Positions 1-6,070 of a DNA stretch of 46,714 nucleotides are shown one piece after another. The translations under genes were made by a program, and so were the position numbers. The stretch's first letter is position 1. Each line of letters begins with the position of its first letter. The notes below the pieces were generated by a model, which saw only the letters and a list, made by a program, of their open reading frames with translations, searched no databases and was not told where the DNA came from. Origin of the DNA: Pseudomonas sp. MYb60 (GTDB lineage Bacteria; Pseudomonadota; Gammaproteobacteria; Pseudomonadales; Pseudomonadaceae); NCBI RefSeq assembly GCF_002979555.1, contig NZ_PCOZ01000025.1, forward strand, positions 1 to 46,714, written 5' to 3'.

Positions 1-97
1 GTTGGGGCGAAGGCCTTTTGGTTACTTTTGGGCCTTTCCAAAAGTGACCCGCTGTAAGAGCGGAACCCTAAGCCGCCATTACCGCAGCAATGGATAT
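1..97. repeat. Structured intergenic repeat, copy 1 (left edge cut by window)
   Basis: About 97 bases that recur at 278-378. Three hairpins can be drawn. Helix 1 pairs 20-31 with 38-49 (12 bp, one G-T wobble). Helix 2 pairs 50-53 with 59-62. Helix 3 pairs 76-80 with 89-93. Only short, low-quality open frames cross it. From memory, similar sequences occur many times between genes in P. fluorescens-group genomes, but I cannot name the family. It may continue left of the window. Confidence 0.75.
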
Positions 98-115
98 GTA
101 CACAAAAAAATAGCC

Positions 116-142
116 ATCGGGGGCAAGCCCCCTCCCACATTT
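116..142. repeat. REP-type palindromic element
   Basis: The element contains the core GGGGGCAAGCCCCC, able to fold as a hairpin, followed by the CTCCCACATTT tail. The same core and tail recur, in either orientation, at 10063, 16155, 21586 and twice at 26048-26141. It lies between the two copies of the larger structured repeat. Confidence 0.85.
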
Positions 143-435
143 GAACTGTGAACCGCGCACCCAAACGGTCGGCTACCAGGCCGCCGCGCTTTTGCTCCTG
201 ATCTGGAGCGCCCCGTCAAACACGCTGGCCGAACGCAGGCTTGAATCCGTGGGCAACCCGACACGACGTGGTGCCAAGCGTTGGGCAAAGCGTTTTTGGT
301 TACTTTTTGGGCGCTTTTCAAAAAGTGACCCGCTGCAAGAGCGGAACCCTACGTAGCCGTTACCGCAGCAACGGATATACCCCGACCCAGCGCAGATCCC
401 AATTGACTCCCCTCCCACCCCCATGCTCTCCTACA
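143..435. other. Non-coding repeat-rich stretch
   Basis: No credible gene is seen. The stretch contains the second copy of the structured repeat (278-378). Short open frames here overlap one another on both strands, have no convincing ribosome binding sites and show no recognisable protein features, so I leave them out. The first recognisable element to the right is the cobalamin riboswitch. Confidence 0.6.
278..378. repeat. Structured intergenic repeat, copy 2
   Basis: This is the second copy of the element at 1-97. Helix 1 pairs 298-309 with 319-330, helix 2 pairs 331-334 with 340-343, and helix 3 pairs 357-361 with 370-374. Relative to copy 1, one pair in helix 1 changes from G-C to T-A and one pair in helix 3 from A-T to G-C. 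In both cases the two partners change together, so pairing is preserved. The eight-base loop of helix 3 (ACCGCAGC) is identical in both copies. Confidence 0.75.
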
Positions 436-616
436 CCCTTGTTTCGGGTGCCCTGCAAAGGGTGAAACGGGAAACCGGTGCGTCATAGCGATATGACCAG
501 TCCGGTGCTGCCCCCGCAACGGTAAGCGAGCGAAACGTCATATCCACTGTGCCCAGGCATGGGAAGGCGACGTTTTCAGGCATTGAGCCCCTCGCAAGCC
601 CGGAGACCGGCCCGAA
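436..616 (+). promoter_or_regulatory. Cobalamin (B12) riboswitch
   Basis: The conserved landmarks appear in the right order: GGTGCCC near 447, GGGAAACCGGTG at 469-480, the B12-box-like core GCTGCCCCCGCAACGGTAA near 507-525, and GGAGACCGGCC at 602-612. This is the AdoCbl riboswitch layout. It lies about 110 bases upstream of cbtB and should turn down expression of the cbtB-cbtA-cobE-cobM operon when cobalamin is plentiful. Exact ends are approximate. Confidence 0.95.
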
Positions 617-657
617 AATAATCAGATAACAAACCCGCGGTGGGCGGGCGCTGTTCG

Positions 658-687
658 AAACCCTGCGTGCCCGGCTCGCGGGGTTTT
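658..687 (+). terminator. Probable riboswitch expression-platform terminator
   Basis: AAACCC and GCG (658-667) can pair with CGC and GGGTTT in 678-686, giving a GC-rich hairpin that ends in a short T run just after the B12 aptamer and before cbtB. This placement fits a ligand-dependent transcription terminator. The T run is short, so the mechanism is an inference. Confidence 0.5.
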
Positions 688-727
688 CATGCGCTCGTCT
701 CACCCTGAACACCCAAAGGGACGCGCC

Positions 728-916
728 ATGTCGACCATCAGCAGCACTTCGTCTACCGCCAGCAGCACCACCACCCTGAGCCAACGCCTGACCGCCGCCA
801 TTGGTGCGTCGATCCTCGGCGCGTGCCTGGTGTATTTCGCCGGGTTCTCCCATATCGAAGCGGTGCACAACGCCGCCCACGATACCCGCCACAGCGCTGC
901 GTTCCCGTGCCATTGA
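728..916 (+). CDS. cbtB: CbtB, cobalt transporter small subunit
   Basis: A 62-residue protein with a low-complexity Ser/Thr N-terminus, one membrane segment (about residues 20-40) and a C-terminal His-containing tail ending in PCH. This is the layout of CbtB, the small partner of CbtA in predicted cobalt uptake. The ATG at 728 is chosen because AAAGGG lies 7 bases upstream. An in-frame ATG at 689 sits at the foot of the riboswitch terminator and is less likely. It is the first gene after the B12 riboswitch, 11 bases before cbtA. The cobalt role comes from family knowledge and this regulatory context. Confidence 0.9.
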   Translation: MSTISSTSSTASSTTTLSQRLTAAIGASILGACLVYFAGFSHIEAVHNAAHDTRHSAAFPCH

Positions 917-927
917 GACCTGCCGAC

Positions 928-1632
928 ATGATCAAGCGTATCGCGCACACCGCAGGTTTCGCCGGCCTGGCGGCCGCCCTGCTGCTGACCCTGCTGCAAA
1001 GTTTCTGGGTCGCCCCGTTGATTCTGCAGGCGGAAGCCTTCGAGCAAGCACCCGCAGCGACCGAAATGCCCCATGACCACGCCGCAGGCGCCGCCGCACA
1101 CAGCCACGACGCCGAAGCCTGGGAGCCTGAAGACGGCTGGCAACGCGTGCTGTCCACCACCGGTGGCAATCTAGTGGTCGCCGTCGGCTTTGCGCTGATG
1201 CTGGCCGGTCTGTACACGCTGCGTGCGCCTACTCGTACCGCCCAGGGCCTGTTGTGGGGCCTGGCCGGTTATGCCACCTTCGTCCTGGCGCCGACCATGG
1301 GCCTGCCGCCGGAACTGCCGGGCACTGCTGCTGCCGATCTGGCGCAACGGCAAGTCTGGTGGATCGGCACTGCCGCCTCCACCGCCGCCGGTATCGCGCT
1401 GATCGTATTTGGTCGCAACTGGCTGCTCAAGGCGCTGGGCGTGGCGATCCTGGTGGTGCCGCACGTGATTGGCGCGCCGCAACCGCAGGTGCATTCGATG
1501 CTGGCACCTGAAGAACTGGAAGCCCAGTTCAAGATCGCCTCGCAGCTGACCAACGTCGCGTTCTGGCTGGCCCTGGGCCTGATCAGCGCCTGGCTGTTCC
1601 GTCGCAACCGTGACGGCCAACACTCGGCATGA
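928..1632 (+). CDS. cbtA: CbtA, predicted cobalt transporter membrane subunit
   Basis: A 234-residue hydrophobic protein with an N-terminal membrane segment (about residues 8-30), a His-rich periplasmic-type loop (about 47-63, including HDH and HSH, a likely metal-binding patch) and four further membrane segments. Length and layout fit CbtA, which B12 riboswitches commonly control together with CbtB. The start at 928 follows cbtB directly. A longer frame opening at 823 runs through cbtB and is rejected. The stop codon overlaps the cobE start (ATGA at 1629-1632), implying translational coupling. Confidence 0.9.
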   Translation: MIKRIAHTAGFAGLAAALLLTLLQSFWVAPLILQAEAFEQAPAATEMPHDHAAGAAAHSHDAEAWEPEDGWQRVLSTTGGNLVVAVGFALMLAGLYTLRAPTRTAQGLLWGLAGYATFVLAPTMGLPPELPGTAAADLAQRQVWWIGTAASTAAGIALIVFGRNWLLKALGVAILVVPHVIGAPQPQVHSMLAPEELEAQFKIASQLTNVAFWLALGLISAWLFRRNRDGQHSA

Positions 1633-2021
1633 CCCTGGTGGTCGGCCTGGGGTGCCAGCGGGGCTGTGACGTTCGCGCCCTGCTGGACCTGTTCGAGACC
1701 GCCCTCGCCGAGGGCGGTCTCGACCCCACGCAGGTAACCGCACTGGCCAGCATCGATCGCAAGCAGGATGAACCGGGATTACTGGCACTGGCGCAGCAGT
1801 TGCAATTACCGCTGCACTGTTTCAGCGCCGGGCAATTGGCGGTGTTCGAACACCGCCTGAGCCATAAATCCGAGGTCGCTTATGCCCATACCGGCTGCTA
1901 TGGCATCGCCGAAAGCGCCGCCCTGGCCCTGGCCGAGCAACTCGCCAACAGCCCTGCGCGCTTGCTGATCCCTCGCAAAAAAACCACCCAGGCCACCTTT
2001 GCATTGGCGTGTGCCGGCTGA
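1629..2021 (+). CDS. cobE: CobE/CbiG C-terminal-like cobalamin biosynthesis protein
   Basis: A 130-residue protein beginning with a glycine-rich strand-loop (VGLGCQRGCD) and containing ASIDRKQDEPGL in the middle and KKTTQATFALA near the end. These are hallmarks of the CobE / CbiG C-terminal domain family. CobE acts in the aerobic corrin pathway near precorrin ring contraction and C11 methylation; its exact step is less well defined than that of the methyltransferases. It overlaps cbtA by 4 bases and is followed 69 bases later by cobM, so it sits in the B12-riboswitch operon. Confidence 0.88.
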   Translation: MTLVVGLGCQRGCDVRALLDLFETALAEGGLDPTQVTALASIDRKQDEPGLLALAQQLQLPLHCFSAGQLAVFEHRLSHKSEVAYAHTGCYGIAESAALALAEQLANSPARLLIPRKKTTQATFALACAG

Positions 2022-2090
2022 AATCCCGATAATTGTCCTTCCCGATCATGAGCAATCTTCATGCTCGCCCGCTTTCAAACAGGAATCCCC

Positions 2091-2849
2091 ATGACCGTCT
2101 ACTTCATCGGCGCAGGCCCCGGCGACCCGGAACTGATCACCGTCAAAGGCCAGCGGCTGATCCGCAGTTGCCCGGTGATCATCTATGCCGGCTCGCTGGT
2201 GCCCGCGGCGGTACTGGAAGGCCATCGGGCGCAAACGGTGGTCAACAGTGCCGAGCTGCATCTGGAACAGATCATCGATTTGATCAGGACGGCCCACACC
2301 AATGGCCAGGACGTGGCGCGGGTGCATTCGGGTGATCCAAGCCTGTATGGGGCAATTGGCGAGCAGATTCGTCATCTGCGCGAGCTGGGCATCCCGTTCC
2401 AGATCATCCCCGGTGTCACGGCCGTGGCCGCCTGTGCAGCCTTGCTGGAAACCGAGCTAACCCTGCCGGGTATCGCCCAGAGCGTGATCCTGACCCGCTA
2501 TGCGGACAAAACCAGCATGCCCGCCGGTGAGGATTTCGACAGCCTGGCGCAGCATGGCACCACCATGGCGATCCATCTGGGGGTCAACCATTTGGATAAA
2601 ATAGTCGCCGAGCTGCTCCCGCATTACGGCGCGGATTGCCCAATTGCCGTGGTACATCGGGCAACATGGCCGGACCAGGATTGGGCCACAGGCACGCTGA
2701 GCGACATTGCCGAAAAAGTCGCGGCCAAGGGGTTTCGGCGCACGGCACTGATCGTGGTGGGCCGGGTGCTCGCCAGCGACACTTTCAGTGAATCGTCGCT
2801 GTACCGCGCAGGCCATGCGCACCTCTTCCGCCCTGAGAAACAGGATTAG
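2091..2849 (+). CDS. cobM: Precorrin-4 C11-methyltransferase CobM
   Basis: A 252-residue tetrapyrrole methylase that transfers a methyl group from S-adenosylmethionine to C11 of precorrin-4. It shows the N-terminal GAGPGDPELIT motif, the GDPSLYGAIGEQ motif near residue 85 and the IPGVTAVAA segment near residue 108, all part of the SAM and substrate site of this fold. The start at 2091 matches the family N-terminus (MTVYFIGAGPGDPE). A frame opening upstream at 2061 adds an unlikely extension. It is the last gene of the riboswitch operon and is followed by a strong terminator at 2882. Confidence 0.95.
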   Translation: MTVYFIGAGPGDPELITVKGQRLIRSCPVIIYAGSLVPAAVLEGHRAQTVVNSAELHLEQIIDLIRTAHTNGQDVARVHSGDPSLYGAIGEQIRHLRELGIPFQIIPGVTAVAACAALLETELTLPGIAQSVILTRYADKTSMPAGEDFDSLAQHGTTMAIHLGVNHLDKIVAELLPHYGADCPIAVVHRATWPDQDWATGTLSDIAEKVAAKGFRRTALIVVGRVLASDTFSESSLYRAGHAHLFRPEKQD

Positions 2850-2881
2850 GTTATTGACGCAAGCCGCTGAATTTAAAGCAT

Positions 2882-2912
2882 AAAAAACGGCGCTCACGGG
2901 GCGCCGTTTTTT
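2882..2912. terminator. Bidirectional intrinsic terminator between cobM and nfuA
   Basis: AAAAAACGGCGC (2882-2893) pairs with a GCGCCGTTTTTT arm (about 2901-2912). The hairpin has an A run on one side and a T run on the other, so it can stop transcription of convergent cobM (plus) and nfuA (minus). Confidence 0.93.
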
Positions 2913-2933
2913 CGTCTGCAGCGAACACCTTAC

Positions 2934-3518
2934 TCAGTAGTAGGCGTTTTCTTTCTGCGTGTGGTCGGTCACGTCACGCACGCCCTTCAGCTCCGGCACA
3001 CGCTCCAACAACGTACGCTCGATGCCTTCGCGCAGCGTCACGTCCGCCTGGCCGCAGCCCTGGCAGCCGCCACCGAATTTCAGCACCGCGATGCCGTCAT
3101 CGACCACATCGATCAAGCTGACCTGACCGCCATGGCTGGCCAACCCAGGGTTGATCTCGGTTTGCAGGTAGTAGTTGATGCGCTCGTTCACCGGGCTGTC
3201 GGCGTTGACACTCGGGACCTTGGCGTTCGGGGCCTTGATGGTCAGCTGGCCGCCCATACGATCGGTGGCGTAGTCGACCACGGCGTCATCCAGGAAGGCT
3301 TCGCTGAAGTGGTCGATGTACGCCGTGAAGCTTTTCAGCCCCAGGGCGGTGTCTTCAGGTTTTTCTTCACCCGGCTTGCAGTAGGCGATGCACGTCTCGG
3401 CGTACTGCGTGCCAGGCTGGGTGATGAAGACGCGGATGCCGATACCCGGGGTGTTCTGCTTGGACAGCAGGTCGGCCAGGTAATCGTGGGCGGCGTCGGT
3501 AATGGTTATGGCAGTCAT
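2934..3518 (-). CDS. nfuA: NfuA, Fe-S cluster scaffold/carrier
   Basis: A 194-residue protein with an N-terminal degenerate A-type domain (residues 1-95) and a C-terminal Nfu domain. The Nfu domain carries GGGCQGCGQADVTL near residues 147-160, whose CxxC pair binds a [4Fe-4S] cluster at a dimer interface. It delivers clusters to client enzymes under oxidative or iron stress. Its length matches the E. coli and P. aeruginosa proteins. Upstream on the minus strand lie a TAATAT -10 and a dyad resembling a type I IscR site (3559-3585), in line with published IscR repression of P. aeruginosa nfuA. Confidence 0.96.
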   Translation of the reverse strand: MTAITITDAAHDYLADLLSKQNTPGIGIRVFITQPGTQYAETCIAYCKPGEEKPEDTALGLKSFTAYIDHFSEAFLDDAVVDYATDRMGGQLTIKAPNAKVPSVNADSPVNERINYYLQTEINPGLASHGGQVSLIDVVDDGIAVLKFGGGCQGCGQADVTLREGIERTLLERVPELKGVRDVTDHTQKENAYY

Positions 3519-3556
3519 GGAAACTCCTCACAGGCTTGCCGGCAGTTTACGCCAAA

Positions 3557-3585
3557 ATATTACCCAGGTACAAAGTCCGAGTAAT
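3557..3585 (-). promoter_or_regulatory. nfuA promoter with IscR type I-like dyad
   Basis: An imperfect inverted repeat spans 3559-3585 on the plus strand: ATTACCCAGGT, 5-base spacer, GTCCGAGTAAT, with 8 of 11 positions pairing. On the minus strand, TAATAT (3557-3562) can serve as the -10, and a weak -35 (ATTACT, 3580-3585) lies 17 bp away inside the dyad. The nfuA promoter of P. aeruginosa is known to carry a type I-like IscR site overlapping its -35. Assigning this dyad to IscR is an inference. Confidence 0.6.
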
Positions 3586-3613
3586 TTTGTCAGGAACTTG
3601 CCGGCGATGGCGC

Positions 3614-5905
3614 TTACAGGTTCTCGTAGCGATTCATGTCCAGCACACCCTCTTCCACCGGCGTGGTTTCGTGGATGTACTGCGACAGGTCATGGAAGTA
3701 CTGCCAGAACAACGGATGCGTGCGGCGCACGCCCCAACGGTCGACCACCTTTTCAAAGCCCTGGGCATCCTTGACCTGCTGCATCTGGGCCACAAATTCG
3801 CGTACTTCCTGAGTGGGGATATTGAACATGAAGTTCGGGTAGCTGCTCAGAACGCCTGGGTAGATCGTCACGGTGTCCAGGCCCGGCTGATAGCGATATG
3901 CCTCCCCCAGCAGGAACGCCACATTACTGTGGGCACGGTTGCGCAACAGGCTGTAGACCACACGTTTACCGGTAGATGTTTCGACCCGCAGCATGGTCGC
4001 TTCAGGCAATTGGTCGATGACCTTGAGGCCGGCCGCCGGGCGCGCGGTGAGCTGGCTCAGGGCCTGCTCGGCGTCCTGCAGCGCCGGGTCGATGCCGCTG
4101 CCCGAGCAATAGGCGCTGATGCAACGGTTGATCGGGTCCGGGCTGGCGTTCAAACTGCCATAGCGCGCAAGCAACTGGTTGGCGAAGTCGCGCTTCGGAT
4201 CCTTTTCGCTCAGGTGCAGGCCAGTGGGCGTGTCGTCGTCAATGGCTTCGTAGTCCAGCCAGAGTTTGAGTTTGCCGCTGTTCTGGTACCAGTCATCGAG
4301 GAAGTCTTCGCGAGAGTCCGCCGGCATCAGGCGCAGGAAGTTCTGCTCGGCACCGTTGCGGATCAGGTCAAAGTACAGCCGCGTCTGGGCCTGATGCGAC
4401 ACATTGCCGAACACATCGAAGTTCACCGCCAACTGATAATAGGTGCGCTCCAGCAGCGGGTAGTCGAACAACCACATCGTCTGCGGCACTTCGCCGATCA
4501 ACCCCTTGGTCACCGAGGCGCTGTCGAAGTGACGGAATATGCTCAACAAGGCGTTGTCATTGCCAGCCCACAGGCTAGACCAGTTGGGCGCCGGCAGGTC
4601 GGCGTAATTGTCGCGGCGCAAAGCCTCGTAGGCGTTGCGCTTGTCGCGGTAGGCCAGCCACAGGCTGAGGACGCTGCCGACATCATCGTTCTGCCCCGGC
4701 ATCGCCAGCAACGGCGTGGTCTGGCCGCGATAACGGGCGTCGGTGATGTAGAGGTCATGGTCCGGGTCCTGGAACAGGGTCCAGAAGTTGTCGCGGATCA
4801 CGTCCGTGGCAATCTGCCCACGGCACACCGGCCCGCGAATGAACGTGCGCACGAAGTATTCGGCGTTATCGAGCATGAACTGATAGCGGGCCTTGGCCGG
4901 GATGGCTTCGAACGTCTCGAACGGGTTGGCGCGACGGCCCGGCCCATAACCCGGCAAGGCATTGACCTGCCAGTTGTCGGCGTAGAACAGGTCCTTGACC
5001 CGCGCCAATTTCGCCGCGCTGAACGGGTACGTGATGTGGGTTTTGTGCACGATCACGCCCTGCACCGGCCACAGGCGGTAGTACACCTGCGTGCCCGGAT
5101 CATCGTTGGGGCGCCGGGTGGCGATCAGGTCGATGGGCTGGCCGCTCGGCGTGCGTGAGCGCACCCACTGGAAGAAATGCCCAGGCTCGCCGCCTTCAAA
5201 GTAGATATGGGCGAGGAACAGGTGCTCGAACAACCAACGCGCGACCAGGCTTTCCTTGGCGCCGGGGCGGTTGAGCAGGTTTTCCCACTGCTGGACCTGC
5301 AGGGCCTCCTTGGCACTCGGTGCCAGCCCTTGTTCGTCAATCGGCGCACCGGAGGCGAGCCAGCGTTGCAGGGTCTGGTATTGCTGGTCGGTCAGGCCGG
5401 TGACGGCCAGAGGCATCCCTTCCTTGGGGTGGGCGCCCGCGTACGCATTGAACTCGCCCGGGGTGGCACACATGTTCGCGCGGTTCAGGCCCAGCACGAT
5501 ATTGTCGGGCAGCTTGGTGTTGGGGGGCAGCGGCGCGGTGTGCCCCAGCTCCAGCATGCGCGCCATCAGCGCGGCCTGGCTGCCCTGGGCGTCCAGCACG
5601 GAATAGAAGCCCTTCTGCTGCCAGGCCTGCTTGCCAAACGCGTCATAGAACAACCGCGTGGTCGGCGTCGCCTGGGTGCGTTCGCCGTCGTACACCGGCA
5701 TTTTGCTCGCACCCCGGGCTGCGCCCTCGGCACTGCCCAGGTTCAACTGGCAGGCAGAGTCGTAGCAGGCATGGCAGGCCACGCACTTCTCGGTGAAAAT
5801 CGGTTGGATGTCGCGGGTATAAGAGATCGCCGGGGCGGATCCTTCTGCCTGGGCAGTACTGGCTATCAAGGCCAGGACGGCGCTGACGATAAGACGAAGT
5901 GACAT
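3614..5905 (-). CDS. cti: Periplasmic fatty acid cis/trans isomerase Cti
   Basis: A 763-residue protein with a cleavable signal peptide (about residues 1-20, ending AQA) and a haem c motif CVACH near residues 41-45. This is characteristic of Cti, the periplasmic cytochrome c-type enzyme that converts cis-unsaturated membrane fatty acids to trans forms during solvent or heat stress in Pseudomonas. Full length matches the family. It is followed closely by nfuA on the same strand and divergent from metH, 165 bases away. In P. aeruginosa, the tse1-tsi1 effector-immunity pair lies between cti and metH; it is absent here. Confidence 0.95.
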   Translation of the reverse strand: MSLRLIVSAVLALIASTAQAEGSAPAISYTRDIQPIFTEKCVACHACYDSACQLNLGSAEGAARGASKMPVYDGERTQATPTTRLFYDAFGKQAWQQKGFYSVLDAQGSQAALMARMLELGHTAPLPPNTKLPDNIVLGLNRANMCATPGEFNAYAGAHPKEGMPLAVTGLTDQQYQTLQRWLASGAPIDEQGLAPSAKEALQVQQWENLLNRPGAKESLVARWLFEHLFLAHIYFEGGEPGHFFQWVRSRTPSGQPIDLIATRRPNDDPGTQVYYRLWPVQGVIVHKTHITYPFSAAKLARVKDLFYADNWQVNALPGYGPGRRANPFETFEAIPAKARYQFMLDNAEYFVRTFIRGPVCRGQIATDVIRDNFWTLFQDPDHDLYITDARYRGQTTPLLAMPGQNDDVGSVLSLWLAYRDKRNAYEALRRDNYADLPAPNWSSLWAGNDNALLSIFRHFDSASVTKGLIGEVPQTMWLFDYPLLERTYYQLAVNFDVFGNVSHQAQTRLYFDLIRNGAEQNFLRLMPADSREDFLDDWYQNSGKLKLWLDYEAIDDDTPTGLHLSEKDPKRDFANQLLARYGSLNASPDPINRCISAYCSGSGIDPALQDAEQALSQLTARPAAGLKVIDQLPEATMLRVETSTGKRVVYSLLRNRAHSNVAFLLGEAYRYQPGLDTVTIYPGVLSSYPNFMFNIPTQEVREFVAQMQQVKDAQGFEKVVDRWGVRRTHPLFWQYFHDLSQYIHETTPVEEGVLDMNRYENL

Positions 5906-5975
5906 GTATCCGGTCCCGATTCAATGCTTGCGCTGTAATGTGTCGGTGATTCTACCGGGCCATACCTTCGAGCAA

Positions 5976-5992
5976 CATGAACGATATTCATG
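5976..5992. promoter_or_regulatory. Probable MetR operator upstream of metH
   Basis: CATGAACGATATTCATG is a 17-base dyad with perfect 6-base arms. Its centre matches the MetR consensus TGAA-N5-TTCA exactly (5978-5990). It lies about 50 bases upstream of a plausible metH -10 (TATGAT, 6029-6034) whose -35 is poor, as expected for an activator-dependent promoter. MetR activates metH in enterobacteria with homocysteine as co-effector. Use by a Pseudomonas MetR is inferred. Confidence 0.75.
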
Positions 5993-6028
5993 CAAAACAG
6001 CACATGCTCAAAATCGGCACAGGTTTGT

Positions 6029-6034
6029 TATGAT
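6029..6034 (+). promoter_or_regulatory. Candidate metH -10 element
   Basis: TATGAT lies 36 bases before the metH ATG. No good -35 is present at the expected distance, which fits dependence on the MetR-type site at 5976-5992. Confidence 0.45.
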
Positions 6035-6070
6035 TCACGCCCTCCGAAATGCCTGACCTAGAGTAGTCCC

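Noticed and set aside
141..465. Several short frames in the left intergenic region
   Set aside because: They overlap one another on both strands within repeats, with no conserved start signals. The riboswitch and repeat structure explain the region better.
3536..5158. A plus-strand open frame of 540 codons opposite cti
   Set aside because: It is a shadow of cti on the other strand. Cti has a signal peptide, haem motif and full length, whereas this frame has neither a ribosome binding site nor recognisable protein features.
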